DNA of 64,000 nucleotides, taken from positions 3,272,136-3,336,135 of the forward strand of contig JAWPMR010000001.1 of NCBI GenBank assembly GCA_033344815.1, written 5' to 3'. Within the stretch, counting starts at the first letter, position 1. Each line of letters starts with the position of its first letter. A program made the translations under genes and the position numbers. The notes below the pieces were generated by a model that was not told the origin of the DNA, made no database searches, and saw only the letters and a list, made by a program, of their open reading frames with translations. This document shows, in pieces, positions 60,252-64,000 of this stretch. The DNA is from Paracoccaceae bacterium. Lineage in GTDB: Bacteria; Pseudomonadota; Alphaproteobacteria; Rhodobacterales; Rhodobacteraceae.

Positions 60252-61757
60252 TCACCCACGTTTTGACGGCAGGGTCGAAACAAGGCTGAGTTTTGATTTC
60301 AGGCCTTCTAGAAAAAAGAGCGGTCGGAGTGAAAATTTCGCGTCGTAATAGCCAGGGCGCCCTTCTACGCTGGAAACCTCGACCTCGGCTTCGGCGAGAG
60401 GCGCACGGGCCTTTTCGGCGTCGGTGGCCAAGGGGGGTGCCACGTAAAGGCTGATCCACTTCTGCAGAAACTCCTGCATGTCGGAGCGTTCCTTGAAGGT
60501 GCCCACCTTGTCGCGTGCGATAGCCTTGAGGTAGTGCGCAAACCGGGTCACGGGCATAAGGTACGCGATATTTGCGGACAGCCTGATATTTGAGGCCGCT
60601 TCCATGTCTGCGTACTGCCCGGCCAGCTTTTCTGCGTTCTGCAGGGACATTATCCCGAGAAATGCGGCGTTGTCGGTGTGTTTTCGATGCAGAAGCGGGA
60701 TCATGCCCAAGGCGGACAGTTCGCCCTCGCGCTCGTCGTCGATGGCCACCTCGGTGGGGCATTTCATGCCGATACCGCCGTCATCGGTCGAAAAGGCGTG
60801 CACCGGAAGATCGATAACCGTGCCACCGCCTTCGACGCCGCGGATCTGAGTTGCGAAGCCATTTTCGTTTTGGCTGCGGTTGATGTTCACGCCCAAGGCA
60901 TAGGCCGCATTCATCCAAACGTAATTCTCGTGCTGGCCCTCGATCTCTTCGTTGAAGCGGAAGCCTTTGACACGCCCGTCTTCCTCCGAATACGGCAGGC
61001 GGCTCAAAACACGCGGCATAGTTAGGCCGATGTACTTGGCCTCGTCCTTTTCGCGGAAGCCATTCCATGTTGCATATGCCGCGTTCGAGACGATTTTCTC
61101 CAGATCCTGCGGATTTGGCAATTCTTCCCAGGTATTCATGCGGAAAAGCTTTGGTCCTGCGGCTGCGAAGAACGGCGCGTGGGCGGAGGCAGAGACCTTG
61201 GCCATATTGCGCAAAAGTTGCACGTCAGTCGCGTTGTGGTCGAATTCATAATCGCCCAGGATGCAGCCGTAGGGCTCGCCCCCGAATTGGGAGTATTCCT
61301 CAGTATAGAGTTTACGGAAAATCGGCGAAGTCATATACTCGTTCTCGCCCTCGAAATCCGCGAGCGTTTCGCCTAGTTCTTCCTTTTTGATCGACATCAC
61401 GCGGATCTTGAGTTTCTCACTCGTGGATGTGTTCTTCACCAGATAGTTGAGGCCGCGCCATGCCCCTTCGAGTCTGGTGATTTCGGGGGCGTGCAGAACC
61501 TCGTTCATCTGGGCGGTCAAAAGCGTGTCGATGCCTGCGATCAGTTCCTTGACTGCCTTTTTGGCGTTGCTTGAAACGGCGGATTTGCCGCTTTCATCCA
61601 TGGCCAGCCTGGCCAGCGTGCCAAGCATCTTCTGAAAGCTTGCTTTTTCAGCGTCATCCAGGCGGAACGCCTCTTCGAGCTGGCCGGTGTACTCGGAAAA
61701 GTCGAGCGTCTGCTCCGCGCCGCCGGCCTGTTCTTCGAGCTTTGCGTCATCAGCCAT
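60252..61757 (-). CDS. tssC: TssC large sheath protein
   Basis: 501 residues. Contains EITRLEGAWRGLNYLVKNT and MSIKKEELGETLADF, YGCILGDYEFDH and FSTDDGGIGMKCPTEVAIDD, classical TssC motifs. TssB-TssC heterodimers form the contractile sheath. It overlaps tssB by one base. Confidence 0.95.
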   Translation of the reverse strand: MADDAKLEEQAGGAEQTLDFSEYTGQLEEAFRLDDAEKASFQKMLGTLARLAMDESGKSAVSSNAKKAVKELIAGIDTLLTAQMNEVLHAPEITRLEGAWRGLNYLVKNTSTSEKLKIRVMSIKKEELGETLADFEGENEYMTSPIFRKLYTEEYSQFGGEPYGCILGDYEFDHNATDVQLLRNMAKVSASAHAPFFAAAGPKLFRMNTWEELPNPQDLEKIVSNAAYATWNGFREKDEAKYIGLTMPRVLSRLPYSEEDGRVKGFRFNEEIEGQHENYVWMNAAYALGVNINRSQNENGFATQIRGVEGGGTVIDLPVHAFSTDDGGIGMKCPTEVAIDDEREGELSALGMIPLLHRKHTDNAAFLGIMSLQNAEKLAGQYADMEAASNIRLSANIAYLMPVTRFAHYLKAIARDKVGTFKERSDMQEFLQKWISLYVAPPLATDAEKARAPLAEAEVEVSSVEGRPGYYDAKFSLRPLFFLEGLKSKLSLVSTLPSKRG

Positions 61758-62290
61758 CAGTTGTCTCCCTTCGGCGCATCATCGCCGCCAGCGGCGGGCA
61801 CGGTCTCCATGATTTTGGAAAGCATCGGTTTGTTCTTGAGGAGCGACGCGATTTCCTTCTCCGCATCAGCTTTGCCGTCCATCAAGCCCAGAAGGTCTTC
61901 GAGGTCCTGACGCATTTTGAGAAGGCTCTTAAGTTCGGGGATCTGCTTGGCCATCTCATCCGGCGTGAAATCGGACATCGATTTGAACTTCAGATCAAAG
62001 CTGAGCGTCCGATCTTCGCTGTCCTCCTCGCCTTCGTCGAGCGGCAGGACGTTCTTCACATCGCCTTTTGCGCGCGGCTCGATCGCCTGCATGAGCTTTG
62101 GTAGTTCTTCGGCATCCGTAACCTTGAAGTCGCGCTGTGCCACTGGCCGCGTGGCGTATTCGGTCTTGCTTTCCCCTGCGAGATCGGACATCACGCCCAT
62201 AACAAAAGGCAATTCCACCAGTTTGGTCGCGCCGTTGACGTCAACCTCATATTCGACCTTGATGCGGGCCTTTGAATTCTTCCGTGTCAT
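61757..62290 (-). CDS. tssB: TssB small sheath protein
   Basis: 177 residues. Contains ELPFVMGVMSDLAGES and a helical C-terminus (LPKLMQAIEPRAKGDVKNV), as expected for TssB (ImpB/VipA). Its start overlaps tssA by four bases. Confidence 0.95.
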   Translation of the reverse strand: MTRKNSKARIKVEYEVDVNGATKLVELPFVMGVMSDLAGESKTEYATRPVAQRDFKVTDAEELPKLMQAIEPRAKGDVKNVLPLDEGEEDSEDRTLSFDLKFKSMSDFTPDEMAKQIPELKSLLKMRQDLEDLLGLMDGKADAEKEIASLLKNKPMLSKIMETVPAAGGDDAPKGDN

Positions 62291-63429
62291 GATATCTTCC
62301 CTTTGCTGTCAACGCTTGGCCCGATAATGGCGTTGAAGTCCTTCAAACCGCCCGGGGCCATGTCCTCCAAGAGTTCAACGAACGTTTTGTTGACCGCGTT
62401 TCGCGTCCGTTGCGCGAGCACGGGCACCGGGCTTGCAGGTTCGGTGCGTTTGTAGAAATCGATGATCCGGTCGAGCGCGTCGATCACGTCATCGCGGGAC
62501 GCGATGGTGCCCTGCGCGGATTGAGCGGCAACCGGCTGTGCCTGGGTTGCTAAGTCGGCCGTGTGGCTTTGGTCCGAGGCATCTGGCACTGTGGCGGGCG
62601 TTGGTGACGCTGCCGCGGGTTTGATGCCGTCAATAGTGGCATTCATCCCCCGCAAAATGCGCCCAAGCTCCGGGATTGCGAAGATGGGCCCCTTTTCGCC
62701 CAGTTTTTCAGTCATCACCGTCTCCAGCGCATCGAGCGCCACGGCCGCATCGGTGGCATCTTTCTTCAGAGCCGCAAACTTCTCGGCATTGTCCCGGGCT
62801 AAGCCGCGCAAGGCGTCTTTCACGCGTTTAATCAACTGTGTTTGTGTGTGTATGACAGCCTGCCGGTCTTTGTCCCCGGCAAGCTCAGGCAGGCCGTCCG
62901 CCGCTTGCTGCGGGCTGAGCATTGCGCGCGACAGATCCTCGCCCGTAATTTCATCGTCGCCAGGCTGCGCAAGAAACGTGCGGTGCTTGAGCGGGCCGAC
63001 GAGCCCGCTGGTGCGCCCATCCAACTGGCGCAGGGCGGTCATGCGGCGCCGCGCGGCATCTTCAACCGGCTGATTGGCGCGCAGGACGGGATAGGCCGTA
63101 TCCCAAAAATCGCGGCAGGTGTCGCGCAGTAGGAGCAAGCCGTCGCGGAGTCCCGCAAGGCCACGAAGCTCAAACATCGCACGGGTGACGATCACCAAAA
63201 GGCGCAAATCCTTGCCGGATTCCGCGAGGGCCTCTGCCTTTTCCAGGACTGTTGCCCAATCGGGAGGTCGGGTGATGGAGTCGGAGACGTTGTTGAGGTC
63301 GTCCGTGACGACGTCGACGACCGGTTGGCACAAGCGTTCGATTTCGTCAAATCGCGGGTCCTCACGCAATTCGACGCCAGCGGGATTGTCACCCTGCACG
63401 GGCTCTAGCCACTTGCGCGGTTCGAACAA
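62287..63429 (-). CDS. tssA: TssA cap protein
   Basis: 380 residues. The N-terminal ImpA domain is visible in NPAGVELREDPRFDEIERLC, with WATVLEKAEALAESGKDLRL following. The C-terminus ends with a helical region DRIIDFYKRTEPASPVPVLA. TssA coordinates sheath and tube assembly. It is the first gene of the core minus-strand run, preceded by a 110-base gap. Confidence 0.9.
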   Translation of the reverse strand: MFEPRKWLEPVQGDNPAGVELREDPRFDEIERLCQPVVDVVTDDLNNVSDSITRPPDWATVLEKAEALAESGKDLRLLVIVTRAMFELRGLAGLRDGLLLLRDTCRDFWDTAYPVLRANQPVEDAARRRMTALRQLDGRTSGLVGPLKHRTFLAQPGDDEITGEDLSRAMLSPQQAADGLPELAGDKDRQAVIHTQTQLIKRVKDALRGLARDNAEKFAALKKDATDAAVALDALETVMTEKLGEKGPIFAIPELGRILRGMNATIDGIKPAAASPTPATVPDASDQSHTADLATQAQPVAAQSAQGTIASRDDVIDALDRIIDFYKRTEPASPVPVLAQRTRNAVNKTFVELLEDMAPGGLKDFNAIIGPSVDSKGKIS

Positions 63430-63539
63430 ATCACATCCCCCGAAAATTCTTTAACAACAATTAATGATACAACCGCAGGTACCACCGCGCAAGTGAAGCG
63501 ATTGACGTTTCGGCAAGGAAAACCGGACCAGAAGCGTTG

Positions 63540-64000
63540 TTATTGGGCGGGTTCGACTCGCCAAAGACGATAAGCCATGCTCACGTCGCCCGCCGTTTGC
63601 GAATTTCGAATCGCCATGAGGAAGGACTCGGGCGTGGTTCCAACGGTCTGAGATTCGATCAGTGGACCTGCGCTGAAGATTGCCACAACGGCAACTTCGC
63701 CCACGTCGTATTCCTGCATGATGAGATGCGCATTGGTCAGTGGCGCGTCCCCGCGCCCCCGTGATCTGTTGCCCAGAACGCGGATGATTTGCTGACCACC
63801 CGACTCTTCGCGCAGCGCTGGAATTCGGGTATTTTGAGTTTTTAGGTTGGGCAGAATATGGGTCAGCTCGCCAGATGCGCCCTGGTACAGAACCCAGAGA
63901 TAGCCGTCTTCGACTCCGGGAAAATGCACGTCGACGACCGGGTTGTCTCCAACGGTGAACGTACCCGACAGCGCGGGTTGATCGGTCGCGCCGTCGCGAA
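63540..64000 (-). CDS. DUF4384-domain protein, cut by right edge
   Basis: The minus-strand frame is open to the window edge (no stop up to base 64000); a GTG at 63927-63929 is probably not the start, since the reading continues upstream through FTVGDNPVVDV. The visible part (DGYLWVLYQGASGELTHILP and PLTNAHLIMQEYDVGEVAVV) resembles DUF4384, a beta domain often at the end of T6SS-linked kinases or effectors. Its job here is unknown. Confidence 0.65.
   Translation of the reverse strand, partial: RDGATDQPALSGTFTVGDNPVVDVHFPGVEDGYLWVLYQGASGELTHILPNLKTQNTRIPALREESGGQQIIRVLGNRSRGRGDAPLTNAHLIMQEYDVGEVAVVAIFSAGPLIESQTVGTTPESFLMAIRNSQTAGDVSMAYRLWRVEPAQ

Noticed and set aside
1-64000. CRISPR array
   Set aside because: No regularly spaced repeat series was seen on reading.

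Overview
The window looks like accessory DNA (plasmid, chromid or island) of an alphaproteobacterium, most likely Rhodobacterales. This rests on high-GC coding sequence, rhizobial/roseobacter-style trb conjugation genes, repeats resembling the 3' end of tRNA-fMet (which closes rRNA operons in that order), and the character of the secretion genes. No rRNA gene, complete tRNA gene or CRISPR array was seen.

Layout. (1) 1-7678, plus strand: a trb mating-pair type IV secretion operon entering from the left edge (trbE-J-K-L-F-G-I), followed by a decayed DUF2274 gene. (2) 8371-13859, plus strand: a visibly AT-rich five-gene operon with a sucrose-phosphorylase-like GH13 protein, two ROK-fold proteins, a ChbG/YdjC-type deacetylase, and a pentapeptide-repeat protein fused to a K+-channel-like pore. 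(3) About 14.2-29.2 kb: an island with a large serine recombinase at its right end, bracketed by imperfect direct repeats resembling a tRNA-fMet 3' end. Its cargo (15046-26658) looks like a peptide/natural-product pathway: a 58-residue candidate precursor peptide, a degenerate FkbH-like/acyl-carrier fusion, an adenylating ligase, a glycosyltransferase, a GNAT acetyltransferase, three putative Fe(II) oxygenases (two PhyH-type, one cupin/JmjC-type), a parvulin-like maturation protein and two methyltransferases, one carrying a C-terminal SCP2-like domain. (4) 29476-39008, minus strand: a second, divergent trb operon (trbB-C-D-E-J-K-L-F-G-I plus DUF2274), facing the first. (5) 39.0-40.7 kb: scar tissue with a truncated vsr, an IS6-family element whose transposase has an internal amber codon, and a clipped gene end. 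(6) 40692-64000: a type VI secretion locus. Plus strand carries a PP2C phosphatase, an M15 peptidase, a second TssM-like protein and VgrG. Minus strand carries an OmpA-like protein and the run TssA-B-C-Hcp-TssE-F-G-TagH-TssJ-K-L-M-TagF, preceded by a DUF4384 protein cut by the right edge. ClpV/TssH and a PAAR protein are not in the window.

How it fits together. The trb genes would build a conjugation channel, but neither operon has its coupling protein or relaxase here and operon 1 has lost its last gene. The island probably entered by serine recombination at a tRNA-fMet-like end. The most novel parts are the precursor-plus-tailoring cluster and the AT-rich sugar/channel operon. The T6SS is nearly complete, with post-translational control components (PP2C, FHA, TagF) suggesting threonine-phosphorylation regulation.
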